DNA from: Lingula anatina
Taxonomy: Eukaryota; Brachiopoda; Lingulata; Lingulida; Lingulidae
Direction: 5' to 3'
DNA: 64,000 nucleotides
NCBI RefSeq assembly: GCF_001039355.2
Contig: NW_019776100.1
Location: forward strand, 1-64,000
The notes under the pieces are model-generated. The model had not been told where the DNA came from. It saw only the letters and a list, made by a program, of their open reading frames with translations, and made no database searches. Both the position numbers and the translations under genes were made by a program. Each line of letters opens with the position of its first letter. The stretch's first letter is position 1. Of the stretch, positions 36,148 to 49,151 are shown piece after piece.

Positions 36148-36775
36148 GTAAGTGATAAGTCCTATTTATTTTTAANCCCAAGGAATACATCCTTTCTGCT
36201 TGCCAGGATTTGATGACAAACTTCCTTGGTTAAAACACAATGGGCCGTTCAATTAATATGGGAATATCTGAAGTTAAAGATTAATGGAAATATTTCTTTT
36301 ATTTTAAGCGCAATGGAAAACAAAATAGAAATAGAAAACAGGTCCAATAAAATAAATAGTTGTAAAAACTTCGCAAAAGAACTTTGTCGACTGGGATATC
36401 ATCTTTGTTATCGTGTCAGTGCATGCAGATTTTCACTCGTTTTCATTTTAATGTTACTTCTCACATTAGTGAACAAAATCTATGGGTTTCTTTGGAAGTG
36501 ATACAGTATTTTGATTTATGCCGTGGGTTGGCTGGCGAAATCACCCGAGTTTGGGCCGCTCCAGACCTCTCCATAATTTAATAGCAGTGCCACAACGTTT
36601 TACCCAGGTCTAATAACAGGTTTCGATAGACTTAACAAATGATATAGATACTGTTAAGGCACACGGACCAACCAAACTGTTTTAGGCTTGTAGTCACACC
36701 TTCGCAAATTACGGCTTTTTCATATGGCACGAAATCCATTCATTCATACCAACCACTCATGGCGCTGACGTCGAT

Positions 36776-36785
36776 GTCACGTGAC
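36776..36785. promoter_or_regulatory. Palindromic E-box upstream of Neverland exon 1 (copy B)
   Basis: Same motif and CRE-like neighbour as in copy A, 174 bases before the ATG at 36959. Confidence 0.5.
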
Positions 36786-36958
36786 CCATATGGCCTGAAT
36801 CACAGCACGCTATTTCATTGTTGCTACGATAAGTACAGAGTAAGAGGATTATTACGCTGACTTCACACGAGGCCGTGAAACTTATAAGAATCAGAGTTCG
36901 TCCAGCTACGGAAAGAATATAACCTCCCAGACATTCTGACGTGAAACTGGAACGGACG

Positions 36959-39900
36959 ATGAAGGGAAATGTTTTGGTTATCATAGTGATTCTCACGGCA
37001 GTCGCCGTTATCGCGTTCAACAGACTTCAAGCAGTGATGGATCGTTTCGCGAAGTCAAAGGGAGAGATTTTACAATCGTTTTATCACGATTTCTCACACA
37101 TTAAGCTCGAAAACATTCCCTGGGTGAGTGTACTCTGCGGAAGTTGTGTTCTCTACATTTGTTATTACTTGTACTATAAACTGTTCACGCCGCTGGATCT
37201 TGTCAAGGATTTGAGCGATGTCGGCTACGCTACGAACAGCGGCAGTGAGGGACGTAGTAAACGGGAAGTGGCGAACCATGTGCGGCGCTTAAGAAAAATT
37301 GGAGATATTCCCCCAGTGTACCCCAATGGCTGGTTTGCGTTGATGGAGGCGCACCGATTGAAAAAAGGCGAAATTGAACATGTAGTTGCTCTTGGTAAGT
37401 GATAAGTCCTATTTACTTTTTAAGAGATTAAACTTGATATCAATTAATTATTATACGGCGCCCCAAAGAGAGAGAACCAAGTGGAAATGGAACGTTGGTG
37501 TGATAGCCCAGTCTGTTTTGTAAAGAATTTTCTCGTTAACTCGGCATTTATTTAAAAAGGCCACATCGCCAGCTAGCCAAACAGGTGTCTTGCTGGTAGA
37601 GATTCGACGTCGACAGTTCTATATAAAACCCCTATAAAAGCTGTCTCTCTTCCTCTTCTTATATTTTTTCTTGCCGGCATTTCAGGTAAAAAAATGCCCT
37701 TACTGCCCCAAATATCATATTGATATGAGTATTTTGGTAACAGACTAATTAATTATTAATTAATAATTATTGTCCCACTGTCGGACTAATCAATCGAACA
37801 ATATAATTGTCTAGTAGCTGTGTCGTAGTTCAGAAGCTCTCGATCGGTTCAATACATTCTTGTCTGTTAACAAATGTCCCAAATTTATAATCATAATATT
37901 TGGAAACGCGTTCCATTATCTGCGCTATGCCACAGGTGTTCACAAAATGTAGTGAAAAAAAGAAAAGAAAAAGAAAACTGACATCTGATTTACATTGATT
38001 TAACGTAGGCTTATTTTTTAATTCTGCTTGGCGTTAGAATTAAGATATTTTGTACGAGTACACTCAATGACGCATTTGGTTGAGCGAGTAATCGAAACAT
38101 AAACTGTATGCTAGTATTGAGAACACGTGCAGCCGACGTTTATGTGGGCACTGAATGTAAACAATACGGCCATACATAATCACCCATTGTATTACTGCGG
38201 AATGGAGTATCGAACAATATGTAGGGTGGGCTTTTCATCATGTACGTCTGTTTCTGTGATTTCACTACCGCCAGACAGCATTCAATCGCAGAAATTGAGC
38301 AGCGATATAGGCCTAGTAAATGGCATGGGATCTTAGAGGGCAAAAAGCAAGATTAAAAAATTCGTAAAGTAGAGCACTTACCGTATATCAGTCATTCCTG
38401 GCTGATGGCTCTTTCCGCGTTCCAGCGAATGAGAAACTGTTAGAATTAATCATTTCAGTCAAACCGTTCCATGACATCATATACTGTAGACCCAGGGCAA
38501 TATTTTGAGTATTGGGTCCTAGTGTAGATATACAGGAAGTAAATTGCAATCAAAAGGTCACTCAAAAGTAAGACAGTGACAGTAACAGGCATGATAAAAT
38601 CACAATAATTAACAAGGGGGAATTCGGTAATCACGGGATGTGGTTCACAGACGTAAACGCTCCACAATTATTTCAATTATATGTGACCATAATCTAAGCA
38701 CCTGGCGTGTCGCAACCGTTTTGCCAAATGATTAGCCAACTTTGTATTAAAACATAGGTTTGGTATTTGAATAACAATTTAAATCAGACAACGGGGACAG
38801 GTGTCAAGGAACGGTGTAAATAGCCCCTGCTTTGGTTGTTATTTGTAAGCAAATGCATCAGTAGCAGTAAACATACTTAGGACACATTCCCAGTGAAGCC
38901 ATTGTTCTGCGGAGATCGATCCAACTCCACGGGAACTCTTACTGTCAGATTAACATACTGTCAGATTTACGTACTCGTATAATCACCAGCTTTCCTTTAT
39001 TCTACTCAACGCCAGGTGGAGGCGTGTTAATCTGCTAACCTGATTGCATTCAGCGAGAGTCAACGCGAATTGGGATCGATAATGTGAACTGATAGTTTCA
39101 TTGTGAAAAAGCCCTTACCCTAGCAATTTACCTGCAATAGAGGTTGTGGTGAAGCGGCAGTCAAGTGTTTTTTTGTATTATTTGGTCATATAAAGCAATG
39201 GGCAGACTTTACACAACGAACCACTAAAACCTGTTTGTTCTTCGTGACTATTTCATCCGTTTGCCTCTCTTTACAATTACATAATTTTCTAAGTTTCGAA
39301 AATAAATCGACAGATTTCGTGATCGTGTGCGGCGCTGGAGGAATAGGGGTGGGTCACCCTGGGTTTCATATGTGTCTGGGGTCTCATTGCTACATCAGCA
39401 CTAGTTTCCACTGAAATACAGGGTGGAAAGGTGGGATATAATAGGCCCTACATCATATCGTATCAATCGACTGCAGCAAGGCAATATTGGGTCGGAAATA
39501 ATCAATACAATCACTTAACTTAAGCTTTATTAGTAACAGTGTTTTGATAATTGATGAGTGTTGATAGATTAGCAATTAATCTAAAAGGCAAATAAATCTT
39601 GAGGGATTTCTCATTGTTAAATTTTAGATAACATGAATGTATTCAATCCAGTAACGTTTGTTATATAGTCTATCTGAAGCGTTTATAAAGGAATCTTTAA
39701 ATTTGTTTGAGTTTGAAGATTTTTAAATTTAAAACAGTAGTCCAATAATTGCTAATATGAAAAAGTGACATATACCTACGTACACTGAAATAGGAGAGAT
39801 AGAGGTAGCAAGAGAGGGGAAGGGGGTTATCAGGGGCGGATCCAGAGATATTTTCTGACAGTCTTCCAAATTATCTTTGTTGACCCATCCTCATTTTTGA

Positions 39901-40293
39901 CCGTCTTCCGACAGAAAAAGTTAGATACCCGTCTATATAAAATCTTGAAAAGACTTGAAATTCTGACCGTCTTCCGGAAGACCCAGAAGACGGCCTAAAT
40001 CCGCCCCTGGTTATGGAGGGGGTTGATTCGATGTTGGCTGATTTTTTAAAAATCTGCAACAGTTCTCTGTTTCTCTGCCTGGTTGACAGGTGACAAGGGA
40101 ATAGCGAGGCACGAGAGTGACAACTTTCCAGGTGTAATTATCTCATGAACATGATAATTATACAACAATTATGGCCTTCTGCTGAGAGAAGACCCCTGTA
40201 ATTGTTTTCCTGTGTTGCACTTTTCTCCATAATGGTCGAAAATAGACCGTTTAAACGTGGATCCATCATGTGTTATGAGTCCAAGGTTTGGAC

Positions 40294-40340
<47 letters not shown>

Positions 40341-43210
40341 GCCGTACGGTTGCATTAAGTGCCAATATTCAGCGTGGTCAAGCTTGTATTTGATTCAAAT
40401 AAAAGGGACATGTCTCTGTTTATATTTTGGAATTGAAACAATTAGATTAAAACCCAGAACAAGAAGTGCCTTTTCATGTTGGGTATTTTTGTTGGTTTTA
40501 ATTGGCCAAATGTAAACATTTTTGTTGTGAAAAATCTATAAATGATTCACGATCAACTCCTGTCGCGGGTGTGCAGGAAACTCTCATCAGGCCCATATGT
40601 GCGGGNNNNNNNNNNNNNNNNNNNNNNNNNGAGGGGGGGGGGAAGTCGAAAAAGCACCGTCCTTTTGGCTGGAAAAGGTCCGCTCTGGTTTGAACCGAAT
40701 TTTTAGTTCATATCTCAAGTAGGGTACACTAAGAGGGTAAAAAGGTCCGTATTTTCGGCAGAAAGAAGCTTGTCTTCTTTGAACAATCTGGCTTCAGGCC
40801 TGCTCATCGCTTCTAGTAAGATGGCGGTGACGCAGAGAAAGGGAATACGAGAGTCTAAGTCAGTTCGCTGGGGATCGGGTGTTCACTTTATTCTAGTGCT
40901 ATCATATGTATCTGCAGTGGACCAACAGCGAACTCGAAAATAACTCTTTGATTTCAAATCTGCTCTATGTATTTCCCGTCATAAATAGACAGCGCATAGG
41001 AATATTTCTGGAAATGGCATCAAAAAGAAATGGATCTATTTCAAGAGCAGAGCGCCATATTTTTATCCGCAGTCTTTTTTCAAACGCAGTAAATCTTTTA
41101 AACAGAAAAAAGAAAGAATCACACTGACGGATATATTATGTAAATAGAAACATAACATTTAAGAATAATAAAACGGTGATAGACATCTGTGGTATTTTAT
41201 AGCAGGTTTCTGCTGTTACATATTATGGATTTGTAAAAGAAATATGAAAAAGACATTTTGTGGCCTTAGCAGCTCTTTATTGCTTGGCATACATGCTGTC
41301 ATTTATTTTAGCCGACGGAAATTAGATAAGACAACTGGCCTTATTGTAAAAGGAGGGCAAGATTATTCTGATAAAAGTGTGGAGTGATGGCAGAAATCAA
41401 TTATTTTCAGCTTATAAGTTTTATAAATACACGCTCGCCCTGCCGTGTTAATTGTCCAGGAGCAAGTTCGCCGCAGTGAGTGGGAGTATTTGCGCCCGTG
41501 GCTCGCATCACACAATCAGGACTTGCAACAATATTTGTATTGCAATTAGGCTCAATAAAAGATAAAAGATAGCTTTTATCTACTGAATGCATTTCCGTGT
41601 AACTTTTCAAGGTGTTTTTGCCTCTGAAATGGGTTGTCTATAACAATTGCCAGCTTATCCTCATACATCCCGGCCACGTTTCATTTATTTCATACGTACA
41701 GAGAATGCTGTAAAAAGAATTAACCCTGAAATCCGGCGTAAAACATTCGGTAACAGGTGCTAGTGAGAAATCCTGAATTTACGTTCACCATCTACGCAAC
41801 TATATATATTGTGTTTTCATTTTGCAAAAATGACAATATTATTTTCTAAATTTATGTCCCCTTTGTCCGTAAAATCAAAAACAGACTTTCGGCGAGATTG
41901 TTAGCATGGGGCTACGTAATGTGAAATTATTTCATATTTTGGTGCACTTTAAAAAGTTTTCAATGATATTTCAATCGAGGAAGTATGATAATTATGATAC
42001 TTGATATTTGACTTACGTCTCTTTACACTCCCTAGTCGTAAACTATTCTACAATTTATTTGTTTTGTTTTCTCCATCTCTGCTTCAAGGAAAGATTCAAA
42101 GAAATTGACTCCTGAGATTGTAACTCTGTGGAGTGTATAAGACATGTCCATATTTCAAGGAAAGACAAATAGTAAAAAGCATTGATCAGACAACCGGGCT
42201 GAAGACGTGGTGAATTCCCACTAAATTATCGCTCAAGCACCCTGGAGAAATAAAAAGACGATTTAGACGATATAATTCTGAGTTTAACCTTCGTGAAAAT
42301 AGATAATGGACTCTGTTATGACTCTAACATATGACGTTTTTTTATTAGACTGTTCCAATATCCACTTTTCATGGGCAGAAAGATGGCTATGGTAGTATCC
42401 GAGCAGATTCTACAATTTTTGTCATTAATTACAATTGATAGCATGGATAAGTGTTGAATTAAAGACAAGATTGGTAGTAATAAGTAGTGTTTTAGGAAAT
42501 GTTTGTCAGTCGGAGTCGATACCAGCACGGACAGACCAACAAAAACTGAGGGGGGGGGGAGGGGGGTTGAGAGGGGGAGGCACATAGGATCGAATATCTT
42601 TTTACCTTCATAGTTGTCGTACATGTATTCAATCCATATTACTCCCAACCTCACTTTCGTCGACTTGGCCTTTTCTTTATCTTTTTTATGTGGAAAACAT
42701 AAGCTGCTGTTTGTTACGTGAAGTCACGTTTTTTCTCTTGCCTAAATGATGTGATACGAACTGCACGTGCAAGAGTCAACGTGAACGCAGCCCTTTCACC
42801 ACCTTAACCCATGTGCAAAACAACTGAAAAAAATATAAAAATACGTAAAACCGTACGATACAGTTACATAGCGCAGACCATGGCACAATGCCCTAGGTTC
42901 CTTTGAATTGTTACTGCATACTCCCAACGTAATGATTACACAAGCACAAAAGTCGGTATTGTTTGAAATATGGAGCCAACAATCGAAAAATCAGCCAAAG
43001 TCATAATATGTCAAAAATCTTTATTCGATTTGCTAAGTTGTTATATCGATACCTCATGATATAATATTATCCCATGTCATGGTGACCCTGTACTGTTTTG
43101 TTGTATTTGTGTTCAAAGACATGGAAGGGCTGTGGGTGTCGAATCGAAACAATAGGGACAACTATGTATTATTTACGGTAGAAAGTCTGCTTGGTAACAA
43201 ACAAATTGTT

Positions 43211-43264
<54 letters not shown>

Positions 43265-46200
43265 GGGGGGGGGGGGGGGGAGGGCGGGGGGGGGGGGGGG
43301 GGGGTTGGTTCGTTGTCAGCCCAATAAAATATCGTTCATTTTAACACCGTCCGTAACAGCATGAGAAGTGTGAAGAATTGGCGAAATGGAGAGGCATTTG
43401 AACAATTAAACCACTGAAAGAATATTGTACTCTGCAAACGTCTATTTTCCAAGAACAGTAGTATTGAAGAATGTCCAAGCTAGAAGTCTCAAGGGGTGAA
43501 ATGCGGAGATTTTCATCGATCGCTCGCGTAAAAGAACATAATGCTTCCATCGTGATGTTAAGAAGGTCCCAGGGGCCAACTTAATTAGGGTTTGATATGT
43601 CTGTTTGGCAAACTGAAGTGTCTGGAACTGATATAATTTGTATTTCCACTCAAACGCCATAAGCATTTGCAGAGGAATATACCCCCCCAACCACTCAGCT
43701 TGGCATCTGGAGTAAGTGTGAGGCCATGTTTGACTTGCATTTTGTAACATTGAAAGGGATGTGCGCTACTCGTGCAATGATTTTGTAAGTAGCTGCTAAT
43801 ACCCTGTGGTAAGAGAGTTAGGGGGGAGGGCAAGGGGCAAACTCCCCTTAACACGTTCCATGCATTAGGTATATTATCTCATAACGGAGTTTTGATGCAA
43901 AAAGTATATTCTCGGTATTATTTTTTCACATTCATCTTTCAACCGACTATCGCTTGAATTTCGAACCTTATAATACCATGGTTACGAACATAACTGGATC
44001 TCCAATCTAACCACTCAAAATAATTTCACTTAAGATTACTTTCTGTCACACAGATGCTTAGGGTAAGCGAGTTGAAGTGTGGTTAAAATAGCGCACAAAA
44101 TTGAAACTTTCCCAGAAAATTGATTTCTTTGAAATAATGACGATATTTGCTCTATAATTTTATGACTGTCTCGTATTGTTAAAGTTCCTCGGGTAAAGGA
44201 CAATTTGTTTTTGTCAACATTAAAAGCGGTGTACGCACTGTTTTGTTTTCTTTTTTAAAAAATAACAGGAAAAGGGCCGTGTGTTGCGAACGGAGAAATT
44301 TATTTCAAGTGTTTAACAACATTTTTAGGTAGCAAATGTATAAATTAGAGCGGGGGTGGGGGGGTGGGGGGGGGGTGGGGTAACGGAAAGGGAGATACAC
44401 TTAAAAGTGGTAAAAAGAAGATTTTGTATTTTGTTGACGGTGTTTATCTGCATCAGAACGAAAAATACCCAAGCAAATATAACCCTCTAGAAACGCATTT
44501 TCACCAAAGGGCCTTAGATAATAGGCCTACATAACATGCACATTTAACACCGTATCACAGTAGCTTGTCAGTGTGTCTGGTTTCATTAATCGTATCAACA
44601 GTTTCTAGTTCAAAATAAAAAAAATTGAGGAACTTTTTGCTAAGACGATATCTATGGTTGCTGCAAACATGGACTAAATTTAGTTAAATCCACCCTCTCT
44701 CTCCACCCCACTTTAAAATTACTCGCAACGCCCTGTTGTTATAGCTTAAAAGATCTCAGCATAACATAAGGTTGTGGGAGGGACTAGGTGTGCTCTTACT
44801 GGTCCGTGCGAAACTACAGCACGAACCATCTGGCCACTGTTGTCGACCGTGGAAAAACTGCCATGACGTACTTCCGCTTGGCCTTTGACACTAAAACTGA
44901 TTTTGCAGCAATCTATATTGAAAATTCGAGTCTCGTCAACTCATCATCTGTCAGCCCACAGTGTATGATATAATGCTGAGTAATGACAACATATCATGTT
45001 TGATAGTGCCATGTGATACCTACTTCCTCGAGCGAGCTTATGAAACAACTGAACGGGATATTAATCGATTATGGTTTTCGCTGAAATTGAGGGCTCTTAT
45101 GCCGAAAGACGTCACGTACCTAATAAAAACATCCTGGACAACTGACAAATAACAGATATTTCCCCATGCAGATTATGTGGAGTAGAAAAGCAGCATGCTA
45201 TATGAAATTTGATAAAAATGAGGCTGTGAATGTTGGTGTTGATAATATGTGACAGTAAGCTTATGATGTTAAGAGTCTCTCTTTCTCTCTCTCTCTCTTT
45301 CTCGCTGTTTCTCTCTCTGAATCCGCCTTTTCGTCTTTGAAAGTTGTATAGGGCGTCTTTTTAATGAGAAGACTGAAGTTAATGCGACTTTAAAAATACA
45401 CTGTTTGTTCCAAGTTTGTGCCAAATATTTTGTTAAAATGAAAAGAAATCCGAAGGAAAAAAATCCGATAAAATGTAGACTTAACTTGGAGTGCTTTTAC
45501 AATTTGTAGGATAAGTGGTCTGGTNCCCTGGAGTATTTCAGTTATTACCACTGTTACAAAAATTACAATGAAAAACCGGTGATCTATTGAAATATCAAGG
45601 GCTTTGATATAAGCTGTCTTTTCGCCTGCTTACAGCCAATTCACAGCAGGGAATCCTGCTGCTCTAACAATGGGGGATTTGGAATTAATCCGGGTTTTAT
45701 TCAATAGCAGATTATCCTTTTTATGCACCTGTATGTGTGTGTGTGGGCTTGATTATTTAATTCCCAACATCAATGAAGATGCCATTTTTATTGAACCTCT
45801 CAATCCGAATCTAGCTCTTTTTTCCAATGCGGTTATATGCTACAATGAAAACGACAAGGTTTGATTGAATGTGAGTACTAGTGAGCCATTATTATGAAAT
45901 GTTACCCAGCGGCAAACGCAAGTAGAGCGAACATTAAAACATGTAACAAAGCACGTTTACCGCCATCCAATATCACCGGGGTGAAGCTAAATGTTTATTT
46001 CCTTTCCTTTGTGGGTTTTCATGTTTTAGATATTGGATTCAAAAAAGCGATTTGTAACAAATGCAAAGCGGTGATTTATTGGCGTGAAATGCATGAAAAC
46101 AGATTTATATTTTGCTTAGATACTTGTAACTGAATGCTCAGTGTCAGCTTTACCTTTTCCGTTCACTCAATATATTTAATGCGCATGCTCTTCCTTTAGT

Positions 46201-47440
46201 CCGTTCATTATCTCTCAAATTTATAGACCGCCGTGTGCGATTGCAATTTTCATCTGCACTGGTGCAACCTCAATGCACTAAAATTGCCATATCTGAACCA
46301 TAAAAAAGCAATTCTTCACAAAAAAGGCTTTCGTTTTATGTAAACATCGTCTAATTCACCTTTAATATTTCATTTTAAAAAGATGTGAACCGAATATGCG
46401 CATTAAGTAGGAAGGCAATGCTATCACTTTTGCCTAGCATGAACTGACTATTTTCACAGCTGGAAAATACTTTTTTTGCCTTACTCGATTCAGGGCTGAA
46501 AACTAACAGTCGTATAAGCAGTTCTGATAGCAACGCTCGGGAAGCCTACTTGCACGTGTTCATAAAATACGTCACCGCCGTGATTGTCAAAAACACGCAG
46601 AATGTGTCCACGTGTTTCAAGATGACTTCTTTGGAGTTTATTACAATTGAAAACAAGACCCTTGTCACGGATTCCTACTCTCCGCCAGATGTCCAGTTCG
46701 GCGAAGACGTCATTTCTCTGAAAAATCCTTGTTGGATTCTATCACAACAAGATATTCATTTGGATGTTCGGTTTACGGAATATCAACTGACTTATATTTC
46801 ACTTTGACAGCAAAGAGAAAAAAAATCTTATTTTTAGTTATCAATGCGTTGAACGAATAGGGCCTATCTTGGCATATTAACTTATTTTAGTCCCTGTACA
46901 ATATAGATCTTATACAATATTCTTTAACTCTTTCTAAGAACATAACGAGAAAAATCCTTCAGATTTAATAAAGTTTCTGTGGAGTTTGGAAATCTAAAGA
47001 ACTCCATTCATTGAAACACGTTACTTTTTTTTTACGAAATGCGAAACATATAAGTGCGAGGAAAACACAAGATAAAATGCGACATTGGTGACGATGAGGT
47101 TCATCATCTCAACTAGCACAACGCGTTAGTTGTTTATTACTCATAAGTTCGCCGTATGACCAAAACAGGAATGCACAATTTTTCTTTCTTTTTATTTTTA
47201 AGGTGAAAACTTTGCCGTTTTTAGAGACGAGAACGGATCAGCACACGCGGTGGACGCGTACTGCTCTCACATGGGGGCTAACTTGGCGGTGGGCGGCCGG
47301 GTGATAGGGGACTGCATCGAATGCCCCTTTCACGGCTGGAGATTCCGAGGGGACGATGGCAAATGTACACACATTCCTTACTGCGAGAAAGGTGAGGTTG
47401 ATTTTTTACAAACTTATTTACCTAATCACAAACACTTGAT

Positions 47441-47484
<44 letters not shown>

Positions 47485-48822
47485 AATATCATAACATTAT
47501 CCATCTGAATTGATTGACTCCAAGTCTTTTATCTGACTCTTATTCATACCCGACTCTTCCTCACTGGCTCTCACTCTGGCAATCAATATTTTTGTGTACT
47601 TCATCTAAAACATTAATTAAACTTAATTTATGTGTTCTCTCACCTTCAGTGCCTGACAGGGCCAAGGTAAAATCTTGGCCTGTTCTGGAGAGGAGTGGCC
47701 ATATATTCGTGTGGTACCATGCCGAGGGCGTGGAACCCACCTGGCTGCCACCAGAGATAGACGAAGTCGAGAGTGGACACTGGGTATACAAAGGACGAAA
47801 TCAATATTTTGTTAATACTCATATTCAAGTAAGTTGAAAAAGCAGTAATAAGACGTAGTTAAAACCAAAGATCTGGTCAACTTTGTTTGACATTAGAAAA
47901 TAATTCTCTTTTGACCAAAACAGAATTACTCAATTTTAAATCATTCATGTCACTCAGCAGTTAACCTCTTGGCAGTTAACTATAAACTATGAGAAGCGAA
48001 TTGCAAATTTGCCAAAGTTGAATATAAAGATACAGTGTACATATATACAGAAATATGCGTTTAATACTATATATTGAAATTGATCATAATATAACAAACT
48101 CTTTACAGGACATTCCTGAGAACGGTGCCGATCAGATGCACCTTGCACAGGTCCACGGTCCCTGCATATTGAGTGGCGTCGACTTGCGGTATATGTACAG
48201 TAAACTATGGGAGTTTGCTAAACACAACTGGCAGGCGGAATGGCAGCCATTACCCGAACCCAATACCCACATCGCATGCCTCGAACTCGGCCACAAACTG
48301 TCCATATTAGACCGTAAACTACCAGGGTTGGAGATGAGAGTCAACGCCAGACAGGTAGGACACAGTCATATTGTGGCCTTTGTTGTAAAAACTGGCATTT
48401 GATCTTGACCTTTTTCTGTGTAAAGGCGAAATTATATATTATGGACGTCGGCGCGTTCTATTTACTCAAGCTTGTAAAGATAAAGAGTCAGACACAAATG
48501 CACGCGCAAGCACGCACAATACATACATGCACATACGCAAGACTCCACTAGATGACCAATATGGCCACTGCATTACCAATATGTAAGGGGCACCCCACGA
48601 GCATTTTTCCCAAATCAGTCTAAAGTGAATGTTTGATAAAGATAACATGTTTTAGGGTGTTTCCAACAATCGGGGGGAGGGGGGGGGGGGGCTTTGAGTG
48701 GTCGATCCGTCCATCTTTCCCAGTTGATTTCCTTTCTCCCTGCTGGAATATATTGTGATTTACATATATTTCGTTATTGTGTTGCTTATCTCAATAATGA
48801 AGTATTTTATATACAAGATATA

Positions 48823-48893
<71 letters not shown>

Positions 48894-49113
48894 CTAGATT
48901 GGACCTGGCTTGGTTTACTTAGAATTTCAAGCTGCGTGTTTTTACGGAGTTTACATACAGACCCTGACACCAATAGAGCCTTTGGTACAGAAACTGACGC
49001 ACACGCTCTTTGCCAGCAGATGGATGCCAATGCCTGTAGCCAGTGCGTTTCTTCTGGGAGAGGCATACCAGGTGAAACGTTTAGAAAAGCCTTGGCTTTT
49101 AACAGATGCTATG

Positions 49114-49151
<38 letters not shown>

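Larger units (their letters stand above)
34928..37420 (+). repeat. Tandem duplication 3 (Neverland promoter and exon 1) around the N at 36176
   Basis: Copy A is 34928-36175 and copy B is 36177 to about 37420. They share promoter, exon 1 and the start of intron 1. Differences include a small insertion in B near 36513, a deletion of about nine bases in B near 36900 (TTCCTTCAGAAAGTCC versus TTCGTCC) and a few substitutions. The exon itself is identical in translation. Confidence 0.93.
37395..47202. other. Large first intron of Neverland
   Basis: It contains two transposon-like elements (38913-39080, 39831-40009), (GA)n tracts at about 40295-40337 and 43213-43263, three G-rich tracts (42549-42580, 43265-43304, 44351-44380), a 25-base gap (40606-40630) and a single undetermined base (45525). 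Small open frames between 44788 and 46807 match no protein I know. Confidence 0.6.

Noticed and set aside
42316-42654. Minus-strand open frame of 112 codons
   Set aside because: Part of it is translated from a G-rich tract (poly-proline), it overlaps an intron, and no domain is recognisable.
48791-49066. Minus-strand frame rich in YIYI across the (AT)n tract and Neverland exon 5
   Set aside because: It is an antisense shadow of a real exon plus translated microsatellite.
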